NCBI GenBank assembly: GCA_900642245.1
Contig: CAAAJI010000029.1
Location: forward strand, 262,954 to 317,881
Length of the DNA: 54,928 bases
Direction: 5' to 3'
DNA from: Fragilaria radians
Lineage: Eukaryota > Bacillariophyta > Fragilariophyceae > Fragilariales > Fragilariaceae
Below the pieces are notes generated by a model that was given only the letters and a program-made list of their open reading frames with translations, was not told the origin of the DNA and did no database searches. The position numbers and the translations under genes are program-made. Of this stretch, positions 22,479-35,265 are shown one piece after another. How positions within the stretch are numbered: position 1 is the stretch's first letter; the number at the start of each line of letters is the position of its first letter.

Positions 22479-23587
22479 ACTTGAAGTAAACTGACTATTT
22501 ACAAAGAAACTTTCAGCCAAAAAAATCATTATTGTTGGGATTCATAGTCTTGGCAAGAATCTGACTTCTAGATTAGAGCTCTCTAATTTAAGCATTCAGT
22601 TAAGGAAACTCATGAAACTATTAGAGCCGCTTTTCTATTAAAGGAAACCTTGGCACCAAGTTACACATGTTATCCTTTGATTAAACAAAAGGAAATATCG
22701 AATCATATCTCTAGCCATTTTTTCTGTTGTGACATTTAGTAAATCGGAAATCTAAGGATCCTTGACTTTCAATCTAATGACACCAATATCTAGACCAACA
22801 AATAGGTAAAGGAAAAGAAAGCAGGCCATGATTATGATTTACTTTTGGTTTTTTGTTGTTGAATGGAAAACAAGATGAAACAAGAATAGTGGACTGGAGA
22901 AAGCCTATAACGCCTGCTATAAATCATTTTTAAATATTTGAACAAGTGAGACTAGAGCCTCAAGTCATCACGGATACCAGTTCAGGCTTTGGCAGAAGTG
23001 TGTAAGATGCATCTCAAGTTGTATATACCATACCAACGCAAGATATTTTGTTGCATCCGAGATATTGCATAGGGAGGGCAAATCAAATTTAATCCAAAGG
23101 TTATTAAAACCAGAAGAAGATATATATTCATGGTTGGACACATTAATAGAAACAAGACGACTGGTCTCCAAGCATTTTAGATTTTTCACTATACTTTTTT
23201 CTATTCAAGTCTCACTGGATCACACTTGAACAGATAAATCAACATCAAGAATGTAAACCAACATGCCAATATTTAGAGTTAGGCATCCACATGAGAGAAC
23301 ATACCTTGGGAATTGAGAACAAAAAAATAAACTTGAAATTACTTTGTTACTTTTGTGATGAAAATTGTCCATGAAAAGTAAATTTTGTAAATGGTTAAGT
23401 TATCAAGAGGATAGCAATGCAACACAACTCATAAGGCTTTGTAGTAAATATTGACATACCTTGAGTTAAAATCATTAAGTTAATACCTAACACTATAGAC
23501 TGTAAGCAATACAGTCTAGCAATACTACAATAGGTTATTAGACTAAGAGATGTGTGGATGTACCTATACTGGAGACATCCAAGTTAT

Positions 23588-24044
23588 TGTTAGTACATAG
23601 AAAATGATAATAGCAACAATAATCTTACATTTCCTCATCTAAATCTAGGTTAAGTTACATAGTTACTCATCTAAATCTAGAATAAGTTACATAGTTAACC
23701 ATTCTTACTATACCTTCCACAAATACAATAACAACATAGTCTTATATGAATTTAGTGATGCTTTGTATTGCTTATAAATGAAGAAGATCATGTAATATCT
23801 TTTCAGAACCGTCACATCAATACGGTAGGAATAACTACAGATTCCCAAGTAACAATGGAGAGTCCACCAAGGTTCACAATTCATGAAGCTAGGTCATGAA
23901 TCTAAGATCACAAAGCCTAGAGGCTGAGTGTTGAATCTAAAACATAAGTTAGAGAGACTATGTGGTCAAGGGAAAGTTCACAAAAAGGGACTTTCTTAAA
24001 TCATAATTTACAATTTGTATTAACTCTTAGAGCAGCTTAGAGCA
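23588..24044 (+). mobile_element. Possible solo LTR
   Basis: The segment begins TGTTAG and ends TTAGAGCA, giving the TG...CA ends of an LTR. It has a TATAAA box near 23770, and its right end matches the repeat at 2-52. I could not find a matching 5-bp target duplication, so the left boundary is a guess. No pol sequence adjoins it. Confidence 0.35.
23634..23697 (+). repeat. Two-copy 32-bp tandem repeat
   Basis: Units at 23634-23665 and 23666-23697 begin ctcatctaaatctag and end acatagtta, with about two mismatches between them. They lie inside the possible LTR. Confidence 0.85.
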
Positions 24045-24046
24045 AA
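23996..24046. repeat. Dispersed repeat end, copy 2 (shared with 2-52)
   Basis: About 48 of 51 bases match the first bases of the window, including 'aactcttagagcagcttag'. The flanks right of the match are unrelated, so this is a true boundary of a repeated element. It forms the right end of the possible solo LTR. Confidence 0.6.
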
Positions 24047-26955
24047 TATTATTATGAGAGATGCATTTTTGATGGATAGACTCAAAGCTGTGTAGTGGCA
24101 GACCAAGAAGGCTATGACTCATGAAATCTCAAAGTAAGTTCAATTGTGCCAGTACTGTGAGCCTAAATCATTTTTGCAAAACCTTACTTCTGATCAGTAG
24201 AATCATTGTAGGTATGCTTATTCTGTAAGCATGCTAAGGAGTAATCAAGATTCTCAATCGTTCGATGTTCCTCCTACCCATTAGTTGTATTCTTGTATCT
24301 CAATAGTACGCGTAAATCTCAAGTGTGCCGGAAAAAAAGCTTCATGAAACCTTAGTGTTCCCTTATACGAGTTTTGCGTTTCAACACAATACCTTGATTT
24401 CTTAGGTATGACCAACCGACAATCCTATCCAACGAACATACACAGTACGGTACTGCTGAACGAAAAATTCTAGTACCAAAAGGTTTAGTTGAATTTATTT
24501 CTTGAATATTTATAATCTACTTTACCACATTACTTCCCGAATATGAGCACTATTTCCGACTTGTTAGCCTTTTAACTTTGAATACGCTTAAGACTTAATT
24601 CACCTCTATAATTTTCACTGCGATTAAGACTTCATTCACTTCTTAACTTTATCCTAAATCTTTTTTTACTTCGTTTCCTTTGCATAAATATGACTGTAAG
24701 GGCTAAACAATCCAGCTCTGCTGTGTATACCTTCTTTGCAAGATAATTTAATATTTATGAATTTATCATTCAAATTTTTTTGCTTTTGATAAATGGAATT
24801 CGAGAAATCTTTGCTTAAAGCGCTTCAGGTACATAGTGTGACAGTTTTTCACTCCCTTCGGAATAAAAAATCCAAATTAGTACCATGAAGATATGACACT
24901 AGTTGGTGTCCAATTAACGATTACGATATCCTTTGATATTTTACACTTAATATACTGATTATAGTAGCCAAAAGGCATTTTGTCTAGTCTAGACGCTCAT
25001 TGGTCCTTGCACAGGCATTATTGGGACGGTATCACTGAGGCTGAGTGAAAAGAAGGTAACCCTCCTTGAAACTGGAAGCATCCACTTTTTCTTCCATAGA
25101 ATATGTATAGCACTTTAGAGGTCATCCCAAACATAATTGGGCACCCTTCCATTGACTTTTCACTAGAAGAAAGATTCTGCCTTCATTGCCTTGATTAGAT
25201 TCTGTATTCGTATTATTTACCTGATTGCACACGCTTCTTTATCTTCTAAGCCTCTTTCTACTGACACTTCCTTTCATTCAGGAGCCAATTCAAAGCCTTT
25301 AAAGAGAATGTCATCCACATATTATGATTGCTCGTTCCAATTTACATATTATTACTGTCGATATACATGCAAGGCCTCTTAAGTCATCTTCCGAGTCTTT
25401 GAAAGTATGATCATTTGTCCTATTAATTAGGGATACAACTTTCTTTGGGTTAAATCCAGTAGTTTTCCAGCGTATGGATCTGATTGGCTGCCTCATCCTT
25501 GTTCTGCTGATCATAGCATCTTGCACAAGACCGAAGACACTCTAACTCTTCCTAAACATTTCGTCTAGTATAGCAATTACAAGCCTATGGATTCTGTGTG
25601 CCATCCAAGCTCTTTGTCCAAGAATTAAAATCCCAAATAAGGCATCTTCGTAATTTTATTTTTAAACAACCACCATTGAATGTTTATGAATGATGATTAT
25701 GAAATTTCGAGTTCCTTAATGCTGTCATTATAAGGAGGATCTTGCTGCTTTTGTTGTATCTTAGCCATAGCTAATATGTTTATTGATAAGTCTTGCTGAC
25801 TTTTTGATCTTGGGCCCTGTCATCCTTGGGTAATTGTCTACCCGCTAGCTTACAGTTTGAACTTTAGTTGTGGGTTTCATGTTTACCTTATATATTTGGA
25901 GTTAAACTGAGATTGGATACCAAAATACCTTTAGACTATGGTTTCTAATACACTTTCCTTGTCTACATACCTTCCAAATTACTAATTGCTAAATCCAGTT
26001 TCCTGTGTACATTAGCCAAACCATATAACTTATTCACTAATAAAGACTTGACCTACAAAACTCCTTGTTGCGTGTAATGCATCGCTAACGTAAGAACATA
26101 TATGAGGTGAATTTCCGTTCCTATCTTTGTCCAGAAAAGATCCTTGTGGATTGCAATGTCAGCTGATCTAGTTCTGGTAACAAGTTGCCCAAAATTGTGG
26201 AGCTTTGTTCAACTGCAGGCTTGAATCGCTGGAGCCCCTTTGAATTATAGAGTACATACAAGCGACAGAAGAATATGCAAGGTAAATGCGTAGATAACCT
26301 TGCAATAGTTTCATATGGCATTAACATAATTTTAAAAATCCTTTTGAAATGATAAATGTTGTACATCAAAGTATCCCGATGACAAAGTTTTATCAAATAA
26401 CCACTTTGTCCGAAATATATTAGCCTTTCCAATAGTTATTTGAATCTCGAATCCTTACAAGATCCACACCACATCGCGCGTCCCTTTTTCTCCTTCGATA
26501 GTTCCATAAACTTCTTTTCCTACGTCTGTGTTGTGTAGAATTTCTGATTTCGTTTTGAAAATAGTATAATCATTCAGAATTACGTACCGAATGACCTTAC
26601 CTACCTATGACTGTAGGCTGTCATGCTTGACATTTGCATCATCAGATTCCATAATATACTTACGTTCGGAAGAGCATACGTGAAAGGATTTTTTTTTTCG
26701 TAAACAGAATGAAACAAAAATTTCGAAGGAGTCTTACTGTGATCTAATGGTGGACAGGTTGATCCCAAAGGTCATTATGATATTTGGAATCTCTAAAATA
26801 CTTGGGAGAATTGTTTTCCCTCCTTCTACGCCCAATAAAGTTGAGACACACTTCATTCATTTCCAAGGGAGATTACTAATTGATATCTCTTTGCTTCTCC
26901 AAAGTATTTCAGGTATCTCTTTCTCTCTTTGAGTGTGTATAGAAAAGCAACGATA

Positions 26956-28155
26956 ATGATGCGACTGAGTCGTCCATTGTCGTTACGGCAGGATTCAAAC
27001 TCTAATCCTCGAAAAAGAAGTAACACATTTGTGAACGCAACACCTTTCTTGACTTCTAGAAGAGCAACATCAAACACATCGAATTATACACACTCTTTTA
27101 AAAAGGCTAATCATACGCCAGCAACCAACAACCTCGTGGGGAATGGATTTCGTTCTATATTTGTGGTCATTCTGGTTGCCCTAATTATATTGCTATCTCT
27201 CATTTTAGTTGTATTGCTTTTTCCCAGCATATCTAGAAGAATCAGGCAAAAGATAATAAATAGCAAGGGCAGAATCAAGAAACGTTATCACACAGTTGAT
27301 GCCTGGATGATAACCAAGGTAAGTTACTGTATCAAGATTTGAGACGTACGACGACGTCTGATGATCGTGAGTGCACTGATTCAATGATGAATTCTTTCCT
27401 TTCATATCATCACATCCCTTCATCTGATCTTGCATCATCCATTGAAATTTCTAACACTTTTTCTTCCATTCAAGCCCATTGTTTATACTAAAAAGGCATT
27501 CAAGCCAAATTCTTTGGATTCATTTCCATTAAACCATCTAGATCAAATTCAATTTTCAGAGGAAGAAGGCAATACTGGCCACATCGATGATGAGTTGCCT
27601 CTGACACTCGTACCGCATGAATCGGAGAATTTAAACTGTAGTATATGCATGGAAAGCTTTGGCCCAACCGATCTGATTTCATGGTCACCTCGTTTTCTCG
27701 GATGCTATCATGCCTTTCATAAGGATTGCATTCGAGAATGGCTACTTCGACACCGAGAATGTCCGTGTTGTCGCCAAATTATGTTACCGGTGGATGTAGA
27801 AGACAATACCCTATGCAGACGTGTACACATAACGCATAGTACATTGAGACTGTGGACAAAGGAACGAAATCGAAGATACCACGAAACTGTGTACTGCGCT
27901 TCGAAAGGTGTCATTGATATCGACATCGATACTCTCTCTCACTTTGAAGGATCATCTTCTATGGATCAATTATTATCCAATCACTCCGAGACTTGTCTAA
28001 CGTCAGATCCAATTGAGACTCAAGGCATGAAAAATGTAAATGGAATATTTGACCTTGCCCACACTTATGAATCGCCTATACCAGGATCAAAGGCAGATAC
28101 TATTGATAGTCCTGATACGCATGCGTCGTTCAATATTCCTGTATATTTGCAATAA
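26956..28155 (+). CDS. Membrane RING-H2 E3 ubiquitin ligase, paralogue 1
   Basis: Exons 26956-27318 and 27475-28155, with a 156-bp intron (gtaagt...ttcaag, phase 0), give 347 residues. ATG codons at 26956 and 26959 are the first plausible starts. A single membrane helix lies at about 67-89 (SIFVVILVALIILLSLILVV), followed by a basic stretch. The RING-H2 finger spans 176-220: C176-x2-C179, C198-x-H200, H203-x2-C206, C217-x2-C220, a C3H2C3 pattern. Such proteins usually transfer ubiquitin from E2 to membrane or membrane-proximal targets. The C-terminal 125 residues are hydrophilic and unassigned. The membrane helix and the RING are on separate exons, as in the second RING gene at 31552-33110. 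The gene converges with the G-beta gene, 230 bp away. Confidence 0.85.
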
Positions 28156-28385
28156 TTAATTTCTGGAGGGACTAGACTTGTCAAGTGATTTTCATGTTAT
28201 GTAGATTACACAGCTTAAAGTTGCTAGTTGTTTCATCATTGGCATCATTTTTTAAAACCACCCAATTCTACTCAATACTTGAAATATCCCACAAATAACG
28301 TTTAATTTTGTCTCTTAAATACGATAATATTCTCCAAATAGTAAGTGACGCGTTTAATTCATAGGAGTATTGCATCGTTTATCAG

Positions 28386-29836
28386 TTACGCCCAGATCTT
28401 GAGAGTCGTATCCCAGGATCCAGTGCAGAGGGCATCTCCCTTAGGATTGACGCCTATACAAGATACATGCTGGTCATGAGCTGCATGAAGAGTGAAGGTA
28501 GGTGCAGCCTTGTCCGATAGGACATCCCACGCTAAAACATTGCTATCTGCATGGCCTCCAAAGAAGACACGACCTGAACGAGAGAAGGACACACTAGTCA
28601 GACCCTCCGATCCATCAGCAACCTTTCCAAACCTTGAGACCTCGTTGTGCGCACGAAGATCAAAGATCCGTGCGGTTCCATCCTCACTTCCTGTCCCGAA
28701 GACCATACCATTTTGCATAAAGTCAACGGCATTGATATCTCCTTCGTGGCCTGAGAAGGTCTGCACGGCTGCTTTATCAGGAACTCGTATATCCCAAAGT
28801 TTGGCTGTTCGATCAACACTGGTAGATATGAATGTGGTTTGACTCGATGTTGGCGAAATGGCCAATGCCATAACATCTTGAGTGTGTTCTGTGAAATGCG
28901 CTAGAGGTTGACCCTGGGAAATATCCCATAAAATAACAGTGGAATCCCCGGAAGCACTGAGAATCTTGGATTCATCGAGAAAGCGACAAGAACTGACAAA
29001 GCCATCATGTGATGCCATTTCTATGGCTTTTTCTGGATCAGGAAGTCTGTAGACGGTACAAAGATTATCTAATCCTCCACATGCTACAAGATTCCCTCTT
29101 GACTGCTCCATTGCAACTGCCATAACATAATTGGATTTTAAAGAAATGGAGTACAATTTGTTAGTCGAAACTGCATTCCATAACAATAGCTTTCCATCTT
29201 GAGATGCTGATATAAGAGCTTGTGAATCACCACCCCAATGCATGGCAGTGATTTTTCCAAAATGCCCTTTGAGCGTACGACGAAGTTTCGTTGCCGGGGG
29301 GCCACGGATCAATGGGGGATTCATTCCCTTGGCTCGCACAACATTTCCAATTGTTTGGTCCTTTTTGATAGCTAAAAGTTTATCGACCTGTTCTTTCAAG
29401 CTTGCCACCTGATAATAGTAGTAAATAATCAAGAAGGAAGAAACATGAGCAAGTCTTTCTACGTTGCAAAGACTCAACGGCTGTCTTCCGAGACAGCCTT
29501 CATGGTAACAGTATTTGAACGGCGAAGTCACGGTAAAAAACCGCTAGTAGGCAAATGCAGTATGACTTGACATGCACTGAGCTCTACATCGATGACATGT
29601 TTCGACGGTTTATGATATGCAAGTCGCTACAGGTAAGGAATGTGATGGACCTTTCTTCATCCTTATCTACGCTTTAGGATCCAAACGTCAAAAAATATCG
29701 ATAATGTGTGGTACATTTTTTAATGTGACGATAAGAGATGCAACTACGTAAAAATTCAGTATTCTCAAAAATGCCGATCGATCAGAAAACATACCTCTTG
29801 TTTGGCAGCCTCAATCCGAGCAGATACTCCCGTCAT
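28386..29836 (-). CDS. GNB1: Heterotrimeric G-protein beta subunit (seven WD40 repeats)
   Basis: Exon 1 (29795-29836) encodes only MTGVSARIEAAKQE; exon 2 (28386-29408) continues with VASLKEQVDKLLA. Joined over a 386-bp GT-AG intron (phase 0) they give 354 residues, close to the roughly 340 of known G-beta. The N-terminus forms the coiled coil that binds G-gamma. WD40 repeats follow: LKGHFGKITAMHWGGDSQ, SASQDGKLLLWNA, SASGDSTVILWD, STSVDRTAKLWDIR, GTGSEDGTARIFDLR, GGHADSNVLAWDV and the last SWDTTLKIW at the C-terminus. The protein works with G-alpha and G-gamma at the plasma membrane in receptor signalling. The first exon is easily missed because it has 14 codons. The identification rests on high similarity across the whole length. 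Confidence 0.93.
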
Positions 29837-31551
29837 GATTTATGCTTGTTACCTATAGTGACAAAGGTAATCACCAATACAAAGATCTTAATGTAGTGTT
29901 CTTAACCTCAACTTCGCAATACACAGCTTCGGTAAAGTCGTTACAAATCTTTTCTGCTCCAAATTGAGGTCACGACGACGTAAGGACTCCTACGAGTCAT
30001 GAAAAAGTCCTCCATGATTCGTTTACACATCTTACATATTCCATGCAATCCGGGTTTTTCAACGGTTGTCGGATTTGAATGAAAATTTCGTGTATATGTA
30101 GTATCAAGATAGTACTTAGTGAAAAAGTAATTATTTCGTCGTACGCATGCTTCTTCCTTCAACGAAATTAAAAAAAATTCGAATCTCCTATTCCAAGCCA
30201 TCTGAATACTTAGGAAGTTTCAATTATGACTTTTCGACAACATAACACTGAAAACTGTGCCACGTAACCATAATAACGTTTCAAAATTCTACTACCATCT
30301 GTTGGTTGAAAGGAAATGCAAGCGTAGGCCTACAGCTGTCGTGAGCTGCTTACCTTTTTCAAGTAAAAACCCAAATTAATAACTACGTACTCTCGTACTC
30401 TCTAACCCATGCTTTAAATCATAAAAATTCAAAATAGAAGTTGAAGGAAAGGACGGTATTTACGTGAAGTGCTTTGCTGAGGAGACCACCATTCATCCTA
30501 AAATAATTCTACAAGGTTAAGAACTTACAGTATGATGGACGACAAACTATTCTCAACAATGAGTTTCTAATTCTTGCTAATCTTCATGATTTGCAAGATT
30601 ATGTACATTATTCAACATGAAATAGCTGACTAGTCTTGACATTGCTAGCCAATTTATGAATGGAAAAGATTGCATGAGTCCATTCATGACTTTCTTCTTT
30701 GTGGAGAAACTTAAAATCCAAATGTACTTCTCTACGAGATTGAAAACTTTCACCAAATTGTTCAGTTCAAAAACAATTTCTAGTACTGTGCAAAACACAG
30801 ACCAAATTCTCCATTGCATTTACAACACATAATAATCCGCTTCAAATTCCATTAAAACACAAGATTTCATGCTCAATGTACATGAATCATAACCTTAGTA
30901 TTCAACTCCAAACATACGTAGCTGCGTGTCATGGACTCAGCAAGTGATGACTTTATGGTTTACAAAATCGCAAGAGAAATTGTATTGATTACAAATTTAT
31001 GTAAAATTGTGTTTTTGATGAATAAAGTTTAACAGTACTTGATTCCCCTAGACAATGGCACAATCAAACTTTCTTTCAATCTACACACAATTATATTGAT
31101 ACAATTTCTAGTACTGTGCAAAACCCAGACCAAATTCTCCATTGCATTTACAACACATAATAATCCGCTTCAAATTCCATTAAAACACAAGATTTTATGT
31201 TCCATGTACATGAATCATAACCTTAGTTTTCAACTCCAAACATACGTAGCTGCGTGTTATGGACTCAGCTAGTGCTGACTTTATGGTTTATAAAATCACA
31301 AGAGAAATAGTATTGATTACAAATTTATGTAAAATTGTGTTTTCGATAAATAAAGATTAACAGTACTTGATTCCGTTAGACAATGGCACAATCAAACTTT
31401 CTTTCAATCTACACACAATTATATTGTTACAAGTGTCGAATTATGCATCTTTACGTCAGGTGGTCAAGGAAGGTTGTCAATCAACCAGGATATGAGGCGG
31501 ACATTCGAGATGTTATATTCTATATCCAAGCTAGCAAGCGACCATACAATT
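29837..31551. other. Intergenic region with a 328-bp tandem duplication
   Basis: No confident gene. The first few hundred bases left should hold the G-beta promoter. A minus-strand frame at 29941-30201 (86 codons, with KMCKRIMEDFF) has no known family. The main structure is the duplication at 30773-31428. Confidence 0.5.
30773..31428. repeat. Two-copy 328-bp tandem duplication
   Basis: Copy 1 (30773-31100) and copy 2 (31101-31428) align end to end without net indels and differ at roughly 17 bases (about 95% identity by eye). Each copy starts at 'acaatttctagtactgtgc' and ends in 'ctacacacaattatattg'. No reading frame is conserved between the copies. The base following copy 2 again reads ACAA, a microhomology at the junctions. 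Confidence 0.93.
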
Positions 31552-33110
31552 TCATGGAGTAACGAATGATACTGCATTTGTAGCTTCATCAGTCCATAGT
31601 TCCCGTGGCTCCAAACTGTCCTCGTCAATATCGTCATCATCGGAGAGTTCCTCAAGATTGGAATTGGAGCATGCAATTCTGGTATACACAGTGGAAAAAC
31701 GACGAAAACCCAATCGAAACATTCGTGGCTTTGGCGTTATGTGGTCCATACAATCCTCCGATTCACTTCCAAGTTCCAAATCCAAGTGTAAGTTCTCTGG
31801 AATATCATCAATATTGGAGCTTGATCTTCCTATAGCTTGCGTCATGTTTGTTTGTTTGGGAGTTCTAGGTAAGCCTTCTGATTTAGTCCTTCTAAGTTCG
31901 GCGGGTCCATGTAGTGGAGAATCATCCATATTTCTGCTGCTTGAAGATCCTATCCAATGCGAGTACAATCCTGAAGAAACATGTCTTAGCGCTACTCCAA
32001 TACGAGATGGAACAGAATCGTGTCCCGTAGAGAGAACCCGTCGCAATGGTACATCATCACCCGTCAGTAAAACGGAAGAGGTTTCGGCAAAGGAGTTACG
32101 AGCTCTTCTTAAAGGTGATATAAGTCCATTCATAATTACAAATACCAAGGATTGTCCGTTATCGCTTCCATCTCTCTCTATTTCACGATTTCCAGGTGTA
32201 TCACAAGGCACATCATTAGATGTACCACTCTCAATACAATTACTACCACTACCGCTGCTACTATCGTCTCCCTCGTCATGTATGATTTGACATCGACAAG
32301 CTGGACAATCGTCATGCTTCGGATTAGATAGCCATTCTTCTAGACATTCGTGATGAAATACGTGTCTACATTCACCCATACGTTTTGCCCACGTAACATG
32401 GTCGTTTTTCCGAAATGGTTCCAAACATATTATGCAGGATGATGTCCGTTCATCTTCCAAGGAAGGTAGAGACGATGAGTCATCAAAGGAACATAGTGAT
32501 CCATCAATATCACCTAATCGTAAGATGTGCGTATGATCTCTAGCAATTACTCTCTGTTGATGGGTATAGATTGTTCACAAAGCAACGATTAAAAAATGGA
32601 TTACAGAAAAAGGTTTCCAATCTTCATGAAATCGTGTTATGAACGTACCTTCGTAATAAGACTTTGATTTAGAATTGCTTGTCGTCTTTTAGGATCATTT
32701 CGTCTAGCCTCTCTCCTTAGTTGCCTTTGTTGTCGTATAAGCGCTGTGCGATAACTAGGATCAGGTATGGATGGCCTTATCGAGTAACAAAAGAGGAATA
32801 CTAGAATTGAAGACCACACGATGACGATAGGACTTGACGTTGTTGTCGTAGTATCTTCCGAAAGACCAATGTGCGTTCTTGAATTATTTGCATCGGATAA
32901 ATTGGAAATCAATAAAAGTGATGGGGGTAAAGATGTGTTCCAAATTGGGATTGGTATGGATGAATTTTCGATTTCCGTATCACTGCTGTTGTTATTATTC
33001 TCCTTGTTCAGCATGTAATTGGTGCTTGTTGTGTTGTTCAGCATGGGGTATGTTAGATTCAAGGAGGTCATGGTTAGAATACCTCTTATGCTTCTTATTT
33101 CATTACTCAA
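31552..33110 (-). CDS. Membrane RING-H2 E3 ubiquitin ligase, paralogue 2
   Basis: Exons 32649-33110 and 31552-32553, with a 95-bp intron (gtacgt...caacag, phase 0, reading SLITK then RVIARDHT), give 487 residues. The N-terminal 90 residues are rich in Asn-x-Ser/Thr sites and probably lumenal; a membrane helix lies at about 93-111 (SPIVIVWSSILVFLFCYSI), then a very basic Arg/Gln stretch. The RING-H2 finger starts at C194 (CIICLEPF), continues ECRHVFHHECLEEW and ends DDCPACR. The C-terminal half is Ser-rich with acidic patches. The function is ubiquitin transfer by family knowledge; target unknown. M14 (position 33071) is another possible start. Long antisense open frames at 31658-32290 are shadows. 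Confidence 0.83.
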
Positions 33111-35265
33111 GACTTCAAAATCGAACTACTTCTTATGAACGATCTAAACAAATCGAAACAGTGACACAAATATTTGTGAATTTCGAAGAGAACCAATGGG
33201 GTGATCGAGGAAGTTTACAGTCATAGTGTCGGAATTCACACGAAAAGTACTCTAAAAATAACGTCTCAACGGAAGGTTTCCTCAGCTCCAATGGAAACAT
33301 CTCAACGGAAAGAGAATTCGATGCCTCTGAGTTTTCGATCTTGTTTCCAATCCATGATTCCACACCGAATCGCCTTGCAAGAGCGAACAATATTCGTTCT
33401 ACACAGCAGTAGCTGTAGAAAAAAAACTGATAACGCTTCATACGTTTCCAAATCTTGATAATTAAGGACAGTCCTTACGATGGAGTTCCCATTGATTCTC
33501 AGATATAAATTTTTAATTCTTAGATTTTATGAATTAGAAAGCCTGAATTCAACGAAAGCTATCTATTTTGTCTATATCGCGGAGCACCGCTAGGTTTGCG
33601 CTTAGAAATGACAAGACAATTAAAAATATCAAGAGAAATCTACTGAAGGTTAGAAATGCTGGAAACAGTGCTTGATGGAGGGGTCACGAATTCTCCTCTT
33701 AAAATAATGTCAAGATACATTCTTTATTGACTGTCAGTCAGGAAATTTGAAAAACTTAGGTCTCCCCATTGCTAGAGTATGATGATCATTCAAACTGTCG
33801 AAATCAAGTGAACAGAATTGCTAAAGAGTCATGCGTATCTCCTAAGAAAATTGGATTCACAATTGAAATTTATAGCCTTCAAAATTTGACGCTATTCTCT
33901 CTTCTTCTTCCTCACAAAAAGCATTGAACCTTTACAGGATTCTTCAAGGCATCACTCCCATGCAATAAGTCTGCATACTTCCTCATCAAGAAAACCAGCC
34001 GCCTCATTTCCTCGTTCTCAAACAGGTTCCTTGGTAAATGATTGATTGGGGGAAAAGAAAGCTATCCTGGCATAATGATAGCAAAGAAGGAGAATAGTTA
34101 ATGGACAAGGGATGCAGGTGATGAGATTTCCATAATACTAGGTTATTTGCTTGAATATTTTGAAGCAAGACCCCTAGTAGCATATGTCTTGTAGTTTATG
34201 AAACCTATCAACAAAAGTATTCGTTTCTTGATGGATCACAATTTTTTGGAGTTGAACAATGTTTCCTGTCCATGTTTTCAATCCTACCGTGTGTAAAATC
34301 GTTTTTGTGCCAAATGCATATTTACTTTTGTTGTTGGGACAGTATTATATTGATTCTCTCCTCATTTGTGTTGTTCATATTTGAAATAATTTTTGTAATT
34401 GGAAAACATTGCTTACCATGAAAACAAGTAGTATCACTTCTGAATGTCATTAATACGACCCCTATAATTTGGATTTTTAAAAGAGAAAAAATGAACTTAG
34501 ATCATTACTGTAAATTGATCACTCTTAACAAAAAAACGAATGGCAATTTTAAATGGAGCAGGAAATAAGACCAACTCCTTTTTTGATAAAAAAAAGATTT
34601 AGTTATTGATGTAACTCAACAGTTTCAAGGTACACAATTCTCATATTGCTCGCCAGCTATAAAAAAAATCATGAATATTGATCTTAACATATAATCAATG
34701 ATAAGTAACAAAATGTTGAAATCAATAACAAGAAGAACTCTCAGCGTTAAAAAAATTGGTTTGCCCATTGAAAAAAATTCGACTCCTGACTTTTTGCATA
34801 CTAAGAAATGAAATTGGGACGGGAACCATACACCCAAAACTTCTGCGCGTCATGAGTTTGGGAACACTTCCCGAAGTTGTGATTGGTAGAAGACAGGAAG
34901 AAAACCCCTATGCCGGAAGAAAGGTTGGATAAACAGCTGTTCTCATCAATTCCCGGGAAAAGAAGTGCAATAGGGTAGTTTTACTTGTGGCATCGAGGAA
35001 TGAAACGCTAAGGAGTATATTCTTGTAGTTCGAATTACACAGTCCACCACTAATAATGGACTATTTTCAGCGACGAATCTAAACGATCAATTTCTGTATC
35101 GCAAGGATTTTTTCACGACACTGATTGAATTCCCCCGGGGCCATCACATTCAAGCTTAAATTACCCACCCAGACTGAATCCTACAAAAGTAGAAAAGTTG
35201 AAGTGAGGAACAAACTTCTTCGATATATAACTAGAGATAAACGTGTTTCATTTGTCTGAAAAACA
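33111..35265. other. 2.1-kb intergenic region with divergent promoters
   Basis: It lies between the starts of the RING-H2 gene (minus) and the 2-oxoglutarate dehydrogenase gene (plus), so both promoters should be here. Short open frames (33133-33441, 33201-33458, 34625-34837) show no motif. A short direct repeat 'tctcaacggaaag' occurs near 33266 and 33299. Nothing else recognisable. Confidence 0.45.

Larger units (their letters stand above)
22479..26955. other. 4.5-kb gene desert
   Basis: No gene found. It contains a probable solo LTR (23588-24044) with an internal tandem duplication and the second copy of the window-start repeat. The parts 22479-23587 and 24045-26955 are AT-rich with only short open frames lacking motifs. 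The last few hundred bases should include the promoter of the RING-H2 gene at 26956. Confidence 0.5.

Noticed and set aside
28492..28842. 116-codon plus-strand frame
   Set aside because: Antisense to the G-beta WD40 repeats, with no motif of its own.
29941..30201. 86-codon minus-strand frame with KMCKRIMEDFF
   Set aside because: No homologue recognised, and it sits in the expected promoter region of the G-beta gene; kept only as a remark.
31658..32290. 210-codon plus-strand frame
   Set aside because: It lies antisense to the second RING-H2 exon, has no family motif, and the minus strand clearly encodes the RING finger.
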